The translations under genes were made by a program, and so were the position numbers. Positions 33,670 to 45,009 of a stretch of DNA of 64,000 bases are shown piece after piece (the first letter of the stretch is position 1; each line of letters starts with the position of its first letter). Below the pieces are notes generated by a model. The model searched no databases. It was given only the letters and a program-made list of their open reading frames with translations, and was not told the origin of the DNA. The DNA comes from Amaranthus tricolor (lineage: Eukaryota > Streptophyta > Magnoliopsida > Caryophyllales > Amaranthaceae), in contig NC_080058.1 in assembly GCF_026212465.1 (NCBI RefSeq), forward strand, positions 13,642,765 through 13,706,764, written 5' to 3'.

Positions 33670-34590
33670 AGGGCCTCTCCTTCTTCCTCATTGTTCAAAG
33701 CTCATATTTCTTCATCTTGCTTCTTTCCCAAATCACCAAACCACCAATATATATCTCAATCTTTTCATCATCAAGCTCCTTAATTTTTCTTCAATTACTC
33801 AACATTATCATTAAGTTGTGATCCCATTCTTAATGAATTGATTTGAGAGGGGGTTGACAAAAAATTGATTAATCCTTAATCAAGCTACCAATAGAAAGAA
33901 TTTAGAAATTAAAAGCATAAAGAAGAGGAGCCATGGAAATAGATAAATATTTTGTGATTAATGCTTGCTATTGCTTTGTTTTTCTAAAATTGATGATAGA
34001 AAAAGGTTAGAAGAGAAACAATATCTTGGTTCTTTGCAATTGTTAACTTATGATTAATAATTGTTGATTTAGTGTAATTTTAAAGTTTAATAATTTTTTA
34101 ACTATTCTGTTTAATATATACTTCATTATTTTTTTATTGAGGTAGTCTCACCGTGAGATAACTTTACTTGGGTTAGTCCAAAATATGTTTTAAAAAATTG
34201 TTGTTTGTATAAATAGTTATTCAATTTTCATTATGTTTTTATGATTAATAGACCTTTAGTATAGATCCGTCTCATAATGAAACAGTATTATCCAAGACGA
34301 GTTGTTAATACTTTTATTATTTTATGTATTTGAAAAATTTTCAACTTTTAGAGACCTCTAATCCTTATTTTCCTGAGAATATTTAAAATGTTAAAAACCG
34401 TCTTAATTAGACTTAAACGCTTCATAATGTTGAATAATTTGCAGACATGTGAATCATCACTTTTACTTTTCAAATGTTAATTTTAAAGATTTTTTTTTTG
34501 TTTTTTTGATTTGATGGTTGATCGGAAATTGACAATAGGACAGGGACTCAAATTAGCATAATAACCCAGTAGATTAATTAAGATTTAAGA
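33670..34590. other. Intergenic DNA before DUF1191 copy 2
   Basis: No gene seen. The phrase GAGGTAGTCTCACCGTGAGATAA at 34139-34161, with GATCCGTCTCATAATG at 34265, looks like a decayed short repeat; a related phrase is at 40764-40786. Confidence 0.4.
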
Positions 34591-34599
34591 TTAGCTTGG

Positions 34600-34760
34600 G
34601 ACTGTCTAGTGGTGTTGTACAGTGTGGGTGGTGGGGAGTTTGTTAAGCCAAACAGTCTAGCTGTACTACCCATCTTCTCTTTCCTCCATTTCCCTTTTTC
34701 TCACTCACTTTCTCTCTCCTTTTATCGTGAATTGCTGCCTCAATTACTCTTTTTCTCTCT
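34600..34760 (+). promoter_or_regulatory. Promoter-proximal region of DUF1191 copy 2
   Basis: GGTGGGGAGTTTGTTA, then CAGTCTAGCTGTAC (34633-34666), is followed by CT-rich sequence (34670-34760) that matches the 5' UTR of copy 1 (26575-26660). No clear TATA box was found; a CT-rich TATA-less promoter is plausible. Confidence 0.4.
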
Positions 34761-35166
34761 CTAAAATCTTCCACATTGTGTTCATCTTCTACAATCTCTA
34801 CTCAGGCTACGCTACTCCTTCTAATCAAATTCTTGGGAAACTATTTGTCGTCGCCGTAATTGATTCCCTTTTAAGACAATTATTATCAAACGATTTCAAT
34901 ATTTCCATATTGTCGCCATTACATTAATCACTCAAACCTCAATTAGGGTTTTACATTCAGTGAATAAAATCTGCTGCTGGGTTTTACTTTTGTTTGCATT
35001 ATTTTGGAGTTACCTGCATTATACGGTGTCCTTATTCCCCACTTTCTTTAGATTCTTGTCACTCGTCTATTATAATCCTGTATCGTTATCTGTTTTATTG
35101 CTTTTGGAATTTCAGTGTACAGAATCCTTATGTTCTTCCGCCATTTAGGTTTATCTTTAACCCCAG

Positions 35167-35623
35167 GTACATACATTTCTTGCTTTCTTTTTTTATGATT
35201 TCTATTCAATCTGAGTTTGGTGTTTCACGTTCATAAATTTATGGGAAGACTGCATTTGATTGAGCGAAATAATAACTGATTGTTGAAGATGTTTTCATCT
35301 GATATCGCAGTATTATTTTAGGGTTTTAAGAATAGAGTATTACAATTATTTCTCAAACCATGCCCTTTTTGAAGGATTCCAAAGGAACAAAAAGTAATAA
35401 GTAAACGAATTTTCTTTTTTTTCGCAACGTCAACAATTAGACAAAATGTATGCCATTGTTAATCCAGAATAGTATTTATTTTTGTTATTTCAGCCAAATG
35501 CCCAGTTCTGGGTTATCCTTTTTCTGCATTTCCTTGCTGCGAATGCCTTTTTTATTCTAGAATTTGGTGACTTGTTCAACTCATTGATTGGGATCTCAAG
35601 GATTAAAATTTTCAATGTTTCAG
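35167..35623 (+). other. 5'-UTR intron of DUF1191 copy 2
   Basis: Donor CAG|GTACATAC at 35167 and acceptor TGTTTCAG ending at 35623, equivalent to 27012-27429 in copy 1. Confidence 0.65.
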
Positions 35624-35720
35624 GTGTTTGACATGGTTAATAGGTATCATTTGCAGATTATAATAGCAAATTATTTGAGCATCTGACAAATTGTTGTGAG
35701 CTTTTAATCTTTCTGCATCA

Positions 35721-36656
35721 ATGGGGCTTCTACTTCGAAGTCTCATGGTGCTTTTATTATTGTGGTCACCTTGCCTACTGATTATTGCGGCACAAAAACC
35801 TATGCATTCTGCTCGTGTTCTTGATGCAATCCTCCAAGATTATGCTTACAGGGCATTTGTTCATCCGAAAACTGGTGTTGTATTTGATGGGACAGTTCCT
35901 TCCAATTTGACAGGGATTAAGATTTCAGGTATGAGGCTGAGGAGTGGTAGCCTGAGGACTCATGGTGTTCCATCTTACAAGGAGTTTGAGATTCCTACAG
36001 GTGTTATTGTTCGGCCGTATGTGAAGAGGCTTGTTTTGATTTATCAGAATTTGGGTAACTGGTCTAATCTGTACTACCCTTTGCCTGGGCATACTTATTT
36101 ATCTCCTATTCTTGGATTGCTTGCTTATGATGCTGTGAACTTATCAGCTACCAATTTATCTAATTTGGGTATCAGGGCATCGGTAAATCCCATTGAAATT
36201 CACTTCTCAAATGTTAAATCTGTGCCAGATGGGTCTGTGCCAATGTGTGTTTGGTTTGATCTCAATGGTAATGTCAATTTCAGCAATGAGTTATCAAAGC
36301 ATACTTGTTCGACTACTCAACAGGGGCATTTTGCCTTGGTGGTTGAGAGTCCTGCTCCTTCCCCTGCCCCTTCAGCTCCTACTCCATCCCCAGGCTCTCA
36401 TAAGAAAAAGAAAAAGAAAAATATGAAGAAGGTCTGGATAATTGTAGGATCAGTGATGGGTGGAGTCTTGCTGCTGGTATTATCGGCAATTTTGCTGGCA
36501 TGGTTGAGAAAATGCCAGCAGAAGAAAATGGAGCATATGGAGAAGGCTTCCGAGGTTGGTGAAACCCTAAGAATGACTTCAGTAGGAAGTGCTAAAGCAC
36601 CGGCAGCTACAGTAACAAGGACACAACCGATTCTTGAGACTGAATATGCTCCTTAA
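35721..36656 (+). CDS. DUF1191 family membrane protein, copy 2
   Basis: A single-exon CDS of 311 codons with the same layout as the copy at 27528: signal peptide ending IIAA at residue 24; conserved domain with LDAILQDYAYRAF, EFEIPTG and YYPLPGHTYLSP; a Pro/Ser linker; a Lys cluster two residues longer (KKKKKK); a transmembrane segment near 238-262; and a basic tail. By my alignment about 49 of 310 positions differ, clustered in the signal peptide, residues 47-95 and the tail. Sequon spacing and both outer cysteines are kept. Its upstream region is compact, unlike that of copy 1, so this copy may be the better expressed of the two; that is inference. Function of the family is unknown. Confidence 0.92.
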   Translation: MGLLLRSLMVLLLLWSPCLLIIAAQKPMHSARVLDAILQDYAYRAFVHPKTGVVFDGTVPSNLTGIKISGMRLRSGSLRTHGVPSYKEFEIPTGVIVRPYVKRLVLIYQNLGNWSNLYYPLPGHTYLSPILGLLAYDAVNLSATNLSNLGIRASVNPIEIHFSNVKSVPDGSVPMCVWFDLNGNVNFSNELSKHTCSTTQQGHFALVVESPAPSPAPSAPTPSPGSHKKKKKKNMKKVWIIVGSVMGGVLLLVLSAILLAWLRKCQQKKMEHMEKASEVGETLRMTSVGSAKAPAATVTRTQPILETEYAP

Positions 36657-37800
36657 ACCCTTCCTTTTGCAATTGTACAAGCTTTTCCCTCCTTCCATTT
36701 ACATACATATATCCCAATTTCTGCAGTCACATTCTTCTGATTCCACACCTCTTTTTGGTTGGTGTTTCTTCCTCCTAGTCGTTACATTCTAGAATTGCTT
36801 GTTGGACAGGTTTCTGATTCCAGTTTGAACAATACAGAAAGTACTGGTGTAGATAGCATTTTGTTTAGATTGCTAGACTTCCTCATTATCTCTTTATTCG
36901 TTTGTGGTGTGCATTTAAGGCAAAGCTATTCTGTATGAGACTCAATTCGATGTTTGACCGATAAGGAATAAGATTCTTTGGTATCATTTTATCTGTAGAA
37001 TTGATGGAATCGCATTACGTTTTAAACTGTCAACATAATGCATCCAGAGCTTAATGGTGCATGAGTTATCATCGTTCTAAGTTCTCATTAATCTCATTCC
37101 TGATATTGGTTCGTTTTGATTTCAACTTGATAAAACCTCCCTTGTTATTCACAGAATTCAATTTGATGGAACATAGATTCTAGATCTGAATCATTAGTAC
37201 CATCCACACACTTGTCTATGTCACAAGATAGAGGACAAAGTTTTGACAGATATTATCAGAGCAGGATGTTTTTTTTTTTTATTTATTTCTATTGAACTGG
37301 ACCACCATCTTTATCAACTGGAGTTGGCGGTTGGGTCAAATTCAGTAGAATAGCATTTAAGTCTAGTCTTTGATAGAAAATTGAAGTTGGGCAAGTGCAA
37401 TATTATAGCTTGCTGGTCTCTTCTTCTAGATCGAAGTAGATATTTGGGCGGTGAATGGCATGGGAATATTGCCTGCTATAATATATATGTTCAAACTTTT
37501 TAGTTGGGTTGCTAAGTTGAAAAAAAATATATTTTGCACTGTTCTTATCATAATCTTTGTGGACTAAAGAGATTTACTGGATGTGTTTTGTTCGTATGTT
37601 ACACATGCAGACATGCTTAGTTTGAGGCTTTGCATTTTCTCTTTGGTCCGTCCAATGTATACAAGTACTTCTTGGTCCTTTAGTCTCATATATGTTTTTT
37701 CATTATGTTTGTATACTTTAATGGGCCGAGGGGGGGCGAGCAATTTTTAATGGGGCGGGTTGTGCTAAGCCATTTAAAAAACATAATGAGCCATGCCATT
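36657..37800 (+). other. 3' flank of DUF1191 copy 2
   Basis: Homologous in patches to 28461-29600. No further gene seen. The part after about 37600 has no match in the window. Confidence 0.5.
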
Positions 37801-37808
37801 TAAAAATT

Positions 37809-38075
37809 GAATTTTAGAAAAATTTGAGCGAAAAAATTAAAAAAATTAAGCAAATAAGCGAAATTCTAAACATTTCCCAAAAGTAAGCGTCCGAACCCCA
37901 AAGCTGTGCTTTGGAGCTGTTCGCAGTTACTAACTGCGAACAGCTATAAAAGACAAAAGAGCTGTTCGCAGTTAGTAACTGCGAACAGTTCAAAAAACAC
38001 AAAATAGCTGTTCGCAGTTAGACTGCGAACAGCAAAAAGACAAAATAGCTGTTCGCAGTTACTAACTGCGAACAG

Positions 38076-38116
<41 letters not shown>

Positions 38117-38297
38117 ATTCGCAGTTAGTAACTGCGAACAGCTATTTTGTCTTTTTTTGACTTGTTCGCAGTTAGTAACTGCGAACAGCTCCAAAGCACA
38201 GCTTTGGGGTTCGGACGCTTACTTTTGGGAAATGTTTAGAATTTCGCTTATTTGCTTAATTTTTTTTAATTTTTTTGCTCAAATTTTTCTAAAATTC
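37809..38297. mobile_element. 489-bp MULE-class foldback MITE with palindrome units
   Basis: Flanked by identical 9-bp sequences TTAAAAATT (37800-37808 and 38298-38306), the target duplication size of Mutator-like elements. The ends are perfect inverses (GAATTTTAGAAAAATTTGAG at the left). The two arms are nearly identical inverted copies for more than 130 bp, including AAATAAGCGAAATTCTAAAC and CCCAAAAGTAAGCGTCCGAA. The middle holds six copies of the 27-bp palindrome with half-site CTGTTCGCAGTTA, one with a short deletion at its centre, separated by AAAGACAAAATAG-type spacers, and a central A tract (38078-38111). The whole element can form one very long hairpin. No coding sequence. Confidence 0.88.
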
Positions 38298-39162
38298 TTA
38301 AAAATTTTAATGTGTCGCTCTATGTAAATTGACCCGATGGACAAAATCTGTTAAAATGAGTAATTCAGCCATCAAAAACTAATAATGAATACAGTTGTGT
38401 AAGGTGTTTATTAGGGTCAAGTCTTTTGATTTGGGTTAAAATTGGATTTTGTTATTTACATTATTTTTTATATTATGTAAATGAATTTTTGAAGTTGGGT
38501 TAATGTTTGTATACGAAATCGGGTATTATTTCGTATCAAATCTTTTTTAAACACCTTTTGTTATATTGTTACCAATTGAATGATGATGAATTTGTTTATT
38601 CGTCACTTAAAACATGGATACTCCATATGCTAGGGAGTGTAGCGGCCTAGGAGGTGTTAATGAAATACACATAACATGTTGAAAATTTATGGCTTTTCCC
38701 ATATTATGGCTAAAAAAAAATAATTTCCACTTTGCATTATGTGGGAAAGTATTTCCCACAATACCATCCACGTGGAAATTTGTTTTTTTTTTTCCAGACA
38801 AAACCGCCACTTGAAATGGCGGTTTGCCTTAAGCACCAAACCGCCACATGAAGTGGCGGTTTGGTCAAGGAAAACCGCCATCTCAAGTGGCGGTTTGGTC
38901 CCTGGTAAACCGCCACTTCATGTGGCGGTTTGCTTGTGGCCTGAAATTTTTTTTTTCTTTCATTTTAAAATAGTGAACGCAACATGCATTAAATTAGTTC
39001 AATACCATCTATTCCATAATAATCAATTACGAACCGGCTTGATTTGAAAACATTAATTATGAAAATAATGCAAAGATATATTATAATTATGGAAAGTCAT
39101 ACAAGAAGTTCAAGTCATATAAGAATATACAAAGTATAATACCTTGTCATCCACCTCCCACT

Positions 39163-39289
39163 GTAACGTACTCGTCTGGTAGTGCTAACGAGTAACCAAT
39201 TGGGCAGTGGAGCCCTCCCACGCAGCTACGCTCCTGTGTGTCGCCTGAAGCGTAAGCACTGATGAATCAACTGGGCCCGGCATCGCCAT
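39163..39289 (-). pseudogene. PMD (MAIN-like) N-terminal fragment
   Basis: From an ATG at 39289 the minus-strand frame reads PGPVDSSVLTLQATHRSVAA and then AWEGS, the usual opening of plant mobile domain proteins. A TAG follows after about 35 codons. A good acceptor (TGTAACAG) lies just upstream at about 39295-39302. Only the beginning is present. Confidence 0.5.
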
Positions 39290-39377
39290 GATCGCTGTTA
39301 CATACATAAGTGTTATAAAAATCATATAAATATTATCAGACTCAACATGTTATTACAAAATTATAAAAAAAAAACAT

Positions 39378-39665
39378 ACTTTGTTGACCTTCGAGGGCAT
39401 GTTTTCTTATTATGACCATTAAATCCACAAAAGCTACACGTGTTACGAGGACGCGTCAACTGTGCATCCATTGCGTTCCGTATACGAGTTGATCGCAGAC
39501 GACCCTTTCCACGCTTCGTTGAGGGATCTGGAACAACTGTAGGACCGTTCCAAGGATCGCAGGTGAACATGTCTGGAACGGGCATGAAAGTCTTCTTATA
39601 TGTCGATACGTATTTTGTAGTGCAAAATGAAGGGTCCACAAAAGCATCCTATGATATGTTATGAG
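39378..39665 (-). pseudogene. Mutator-like transposase, C-terminal fragment
   Basis: The minus-strand frame carries the family's C-terminal signature: a Tyr-rich stretch (CTTKYVSTYKKTF), a Pro-rich section (PWNGPTVVPDP), a basic RGKGRLRSTRIRNAMD segment and a zinc knuckle CSFCGFNGHNKKTC (CX2CX4HX4C). A donor-like GTATGT follows at about 39373-39378. The catalytic domain is absent, so this is a remnant. Confidence 0.7.
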
Positions 39666-40419
39666 CTCATCAAACAATCAATCAATGTATTCATTGAAGC
39701 ATTTCATCAAACACTTTATATTCATACAAACCAAATCATAAAATTCAATTACACATGTGTAAAACGTAAGCTTAAATCATGAAATCAATAGAATGTAACA
39801 AACAATCAATGTATTTATAACTTCAAATGACAACAATAATGAACACAATATTCATTTTGCAAATTGAAATAAATTAGGGTTTATATTAATACCTTAAATG
39901 ATGATGAAAATGAACAAGTAAAGAAGGAGAATATGAGAATGTAGTTGATTAATTTAGTTGAATGAGAGGAATTGTGAATATGGAGTAAATGAGGATTGAA
40001 GAAAATTTTTTTTTTAAATCAGAACCGGCAGCAAGGAGGAAGGAAGAACAAGTGAGATGAAGTGACCAAATAAAAACAGAAGCAGCCGTTTTGTACAGCT
40101 ACAAAACCGCCACTTCAAGTGGCGGTTTGCTATATTATTTATTTATTTATTTTTTTATAAATTGAAATTCATGTAAACCGCCATTTCATATAGCGGTTTA
40201 CTTAAGATTCCTAAACAAAACCGCTATTTCAACTAGCGGTTATGTTAAAAAAAAAAAAATTCCAAACCTATCCTACGTGGACGGTATTGTGGGAAATATT
40301 TTCCCAATTAATGCAAAGTGGGAATTAGTTTGTTTTTGGGCAATATTTTGGGAAAAGACTCAAATTTATGGTATGCAGTAGCAGCCTAGCTAGAAAATTG
40401 AAAAGGTGGTGTAATCATT

Positions 40420-40640
40420 TTATTTCCTAAAATAAGCGTCTTTCAGTCCGAATTTGAGGATTAATATTATTCGTTGTTACTAATAGCGAACAATTAGTAA
40501 ACTAAGTCAAAAAGTTAGCCCAATAATCGTATGATGTTACTAATGACAGGCGATTACTAAATTGAGTCAAAAAGTCAGTCCAACAATCGTTCGTTGTTAT
40601 TAGCAATGAGCAACTATAAACTTGGAAGAACAACTATAAA
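40420..40640. mobile_element. Decayed relic of a palindrome-type MULE arm
   Basis: CCTAAAATAAGCGTCTTTCAGTC resembles the arm phrase CCCAAAAGTAAGCGT of the elements at 31250 and 37809. It is followed by three or four decayed palindrome-like words (TTCGTTGTTACTAATAGCGAA and variants) spaced by AAGTCAAAAAGT phrases. No second arm found. Confidence 0.4.
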
Positions 40641-41045
40641 CTTGTCTCGTTGTAACACGATCTCATATAAGAGTTGTTCACTTTAATATTCATCAAAAGC
40701 TATCTAGTTATAGAGTTGCTCACTAATTTTCTTTATAGGTCGACCGAAAATTCTTAATTATTTAAGACGGTCTTACTGTGAGATAGTTCTAAATTAGACT
40801 AAGTAAGACTTTGAATATTAAAACACTTACTTTTTTTATTTGGGCTCCTTGTATGGATGATGAGTTTGTCCATGAGTCGGTTGAAGGAAACGAGTGTCCT
40901 TTGTCCGAGTGCACTCACTATATATAAATGGGATGAATTATGGAGATAAAAGACATTTGATTAATTTAAAATCTATTACATGAATTATTGTATGTGTTAA
41001 TTAGTAAATTAAAAACATCATCATATCATCATCAAACAATCTACT

Positions 41046-41200
41046 AATTCATAAGCATTTGTGTCATTTGTCACTTCATATAAACATTTGTTCCAAGTGT
41101 CACTTTATACTAGCATTTGTGCTGTCAAGTGTCATTTCATATAACTATTTGTATCAAGTGTAAATTCATATAAGCATTTGTGATGCCAAATGTCATGTCA
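41046..41200. repeat. Degenerate tandem repeat, unit about 40 bp
   Basis: Roughly four units of the pattern CATTTGTG, then CAAGTGTCA, then TTCATATAA. Non-coding. Confidence 0.6.
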
Positions 41201-42223
41201 CTCCTTTTAATAAGACCTTCACATGCTTAAATGTACAAATTTATGTATTCTTGCATTTACTCACTCAGTATTCTTGCATTTCTAAATTAAATTGCAACTA
41301 CTTAACTCATCCATTTAGTCAAACAATAACAATTCATCATCAACATAATAGACGACCCTGTGTATTTTTGCATTTTCTTCTTATTATTATTAAACTACTC
41401 TTCTCCTTCACCTACTTTATGTACATCATATATATATATATAGCATCCACATTAATAATATTAGAACTACCCTTTGAAGTACTCCTTTCATTTTTTCTTT
41501 TTAATTTTAATTCTTTTCCTCTTCACAACGCAATATTACTATAATATAATTCTTATTCATACCAACATTTAGTATTATTGATACTAACATTTAGTACTAT
41601 TATTATGAAGTGCAACAATGAATGATTATACCACTATAAATATACACTCATTACATGATAATATTATATACTAGTAACCACTTAAAATATTGCTCAAATC
41701 ACAACTCAAAATTTATATATTGATGCAAAAATGACTTTACCATTTAAAAAACTTTATGAGATTAAAGAATCAAAGGGTTTATTTGAAATTAAGGCTAAGT
41801 TCACATATACATGGAAATTAATGGAAGATATAGATAAGGGACAAGATAAAGGAACTGCGTTATACATGATCATGATGGATGATGAGATAAATTAATTTGT
41901 TATTTAACAAAATGAATTATGTAATTTATCAACCAATTAACAAGATTTACTCTCACTATTAATGCTATAATATTTTGTTTATCTTTTTTTTTTCTAATCT
42001 CAGAGAATTACAATTCAAGCCTCAATTTCTTACTACAATGTATCATGGTTTAGTAAATTTCACAGGGTTTGTACACATGGTCATCTTGATATGTAATTCA
42101 ACAAATAAAAATTTTTGGAGCTCAATATATGATAATGTTACAATTTAAAAAATATTAAATTGCAATTTCACACCTCTCATTTTTTCTGGAACACAATAAT
42201 ATTAATATAACTTTAAAATTAAC

Positions 42224-42225
<2 letters not shown>
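41201..42225. other. AT-rich intergenic stretch
   Basis: No gene or structured repeat is supported. The 97-codon frame at 41251-41544 has the composition of random AT-rich sequence. Confidence 0.4.

Positions 42226-42299
<74 letters not shown>
42226..42299. repeat. (AT)n microsatellite
   Basis: About 37 uninterrupted AT repeats. Length in an assembly is error-prone. Confidence 0.9.
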
Positions 42300-42301
<2 letters not shown>

Positions 42302-42403
42302 CAATTAATAAATATTGATTATATATATATTTTAATCATTGGAATTTAAAGAATTGAAATTAGATTCTAAATATATAACATTTAGTTATCAAGCATATGT
42401 ACA

Positions 42404-42622
42404 ATGTTTATAGCCTGGTATACTGATAATGTCTTCTTTATGGGTTATCAAAGTGACCAAGGATATTACTTCTACAATCCTAGCAAGCAAAAATATTTTG
42501 GTTTAATTGTGAAGGTGTATTTTGGAAAGAAAGTGTATTTCTCAGGAGTAAAGATACATTTTGAAGAAGTTGAAGATGATCAATCACAAAATACTCCTTT
42601 ATTGGGAGTATTGCTTCTCTAG
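42404..42622 (+). pseudogene. Copia polyprotein scrap (integrase C-terminal region)
   Basis: The frame includes FMGYQSDQGYYFYNPSKQKYF and later SGVKIHFEEVEDDQSQ, the pattern found downstream of the integrase core in Ty1/copia polyproteins (GY-x-GYYFYNP-x-KYF). The middle is garbled compared with the family. No LTRs or other domains are seen around it. Confidence 0.6.
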
Positions 42623-44990
42623 TGGGAGCTTATGAATAATATTGCCTCTGGTTGTAAATAATGATGAGATTGTCCTAGTTGTAGGACTTGTAGGAATAAT
42701 AAAACCTACCATGGAAGCCTATGGATGGTTAACACATTCATGAAAGTCATGAAATCCTTTCATTAAATAAAGAGGAAACTACGATTTATGTAACAACAAT
42801 GGCTAATCTTACTTCGACATAGTGGCTTGGAGCTACCAAATCTAAACTAGAGCCATAAAAAACGAAAAACAGACTGAGATATTCATATCGGGGCAAAATA
42901 TGTACATATTTTCTTATAGGGTGTACATATTTTTGTGAATGAAAAAGTTCATATTATTCATAGAAATTCTATCCGAATATATACACCTTTTAAACATGTA
43001 TGTACACCTTTTAGCAAATTCCAATTATTTACAAAATTGTTATCCAAATATGTACATAATTTAAGTTTTTATGTACCCTTATTTTCAGTTTTTACCACTT
43101 TAATGAGCTTTCACATTATCTAAATCCTATAAATATATATAGGCTAGAGATGAGTTAGATAGGAAAGAACACAAAGATGGGTTGGACTAACTAGGTTGGA
43201 ATAAGGGTCAAAAGTAAATTGATTTGGTCAAAGGTCATTTTACAGATTAGCAAATTATTTTATTTCCATGTGATTAAAAGATGATTACAATGCTTGTCAA
43301 TTTTAATTTAATAAATGACCTAAACCTCAAAGCTTATTTTAATGAGTGATTCATTAATATACATTACATGTTTTCATATCAATTTAATTCGTAATTATGA
43401 AAACAAAGCTTGAATTCAAAAGAAATATAATTCTATGAATCTTAATTAATATAATATCACATCTAGTCATATCAATTTATTGCATAATTAAAGCAATGAT
43501 TTAGGTAATAGTGTGCTAATTTTATGAAAGATTATCTTAATTGTGATGATATCACAATCATAATAAATGACTATGTAACATTGATATCACTATCTATTTT
43601 TTGCACCCAAAAAACAATATAAGTAGTAAGTTAGACATGAATCATAAATAAAAAAGGTGTTGTTTAGTAATCTTTTGAAATTTAAAATTGGTTGAATATT
43701 TGTTTGGAATTTAATTAGATTAATAAAAAGAGTTGATTGCATTAATGTATAGGTCTACTTATATTCTTCTACACATCTGAATCCCTAAGCTCAAATTAAT
43801 TAATACATTATTATTAAAGAAATTATCACATTTTTATGAATAAAATTTAAACTTGATAAATATAACTTATATATTTGAATTTGAATTATTATTCTCTTAA
43901 AAGTTAAAATCACACACATCTTTATATGATCTAGGGTTTTATTCGTTTCATTTGAATTATACACAAATTTTTATTTTTGATAAAATTGTGCGTTGTTCAC
44001 TTTGAATTTTTGGGGTTTTATAATTTTTAATTTCTTCTTGCTAAATGGCGATGTAGTAATACTATGGTTTTCATATAAAACACATAGATTTATTTGTGGA
44101 GTTTATTTTTACTGGATTATACCCGTGCCTGTCATGTACGGTGTAGGTTTACTTTTGATTTTTATAAATTGTTTGGGTTAATCATAGGTAGGATCTTTTA
44201 CAAATTTCAACAAAATCCACATATAGAATTTTTCACCACTTCCTCATAATGCATGATAATTATCAATTAAATTAATTTTATAGAATTTTATTCGTTTCTT
44301 GGGGTTTGAAGAGAAAAGTCTGAAAGACTAATATTCTACTTTTCCTTTAAATTAATTTTATAGGCTTTTTTTTTTTTTTTTAAATTTTTGGTGGAAAAAC
44401 ATGCATTTCACATGGGGCCCCTCTTCACAGCATAATTCTACCTATAAATCTTGGGCCCTGGGCGGTTGCCCTTTAGACATACCCCCAGGGCCGGCCCTGA
44501 GTGTTAAGGAGAGAAAGGGAGAGGGAGAGAAATTAATTTCCTTTAATTAATTTTCACTTTTGAAGAGATAGGTCGTCAACAAAATTAAGAGAATTAATCT
44601 CTTCTTTCCAAATCCGTCTCTTCCAAATTTATTATTAAAACAAAGAAAATGGTATGTCTTCGAATCCTTTCCTTCCGTCCAATTCTTTCAATTGAGAAAA
44701 AGTGGAAGCAATAAAATGGATTAAGTGAATCCCTTGAACCTAAAAAGCTCATGCAAAATACAAGTGCCAATAATAAAGAATCAAACTTAGTGTAAGATCA
44801 CTTATGCATATAGGAAATTCACATAAACAATAACAAATCTTTGAAACAAATTTAACCATAACAACTTGAAGTTCCCCAATAAATAACACCAGACAAGTGC
44901 AGGTGAATCTCTAAGGTAAATCATAAAGTAGATTTTCCCTGACAGTTTACCTTAGAGATTAGTCCACCCAAAACCTTGGTTTTGCAAGAA
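42623..44990. other. Intergenic stretch
   Basis: No gene is supported. GGGCCCTGGGCGGTTGCCC and CAGGGCCGGCCCTGAG near 44452-44500 resemble the end of a plant DNA transposon, but no partner end was found. GTACATATTTT words recur at 42900-43080. Confidence 0.4.
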
Positions 44991-45009
44991 AGGTTCTTCT
45001 AACCTAAGA

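Larger units (their letters stand above)
38692..40361 (-). mobile_element. MULE, 1,670 bp, with a second palindrome type in its arms
   Basis: Flanked by AAATTTATG on both sides (38683-38691 and 40362-40370), a 9-bp duplication. Inverted ends share CTTTTCCCA, TTCCCACTTTGCATTA-like and ATATTTCCCACAATACC phrases. The left arm has four, and the right arm three, copies of a palindrome with half-site CAAACCGCCACTT (left 38803-38932, right 40105-40243). The interior carries, on the minus strand, a transposase C-terminus (39378-39665) and the start of a PMD frame (39163-39289). Most of the transposase is missing, so it is a deletion derivative. Confidence 0.85.

Noticed and set aside
33661..33680. 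9-bp target duplication for the element at 31250-33660
   Set aside because: Several candidate edges were tried on both arms and none gave matching 9-bp flanks, so the MULE assignment rests on the shared arm with the 489-bp element.
44452..44500. GGGCCCTGGGCGG / CAGGGCCGGCCCTGAG as a transposon terminus
   Set aside because: It resembles known plant DNA-transposon ends, but no partner end or target duplication was found nearby.
44888..44955. Inverted pair ATCTCTAAGGTAAA / TTTACCTTAGAGAT
   Set aside because: A single short hairpin with no coding or transposon context, too little to call a feature.
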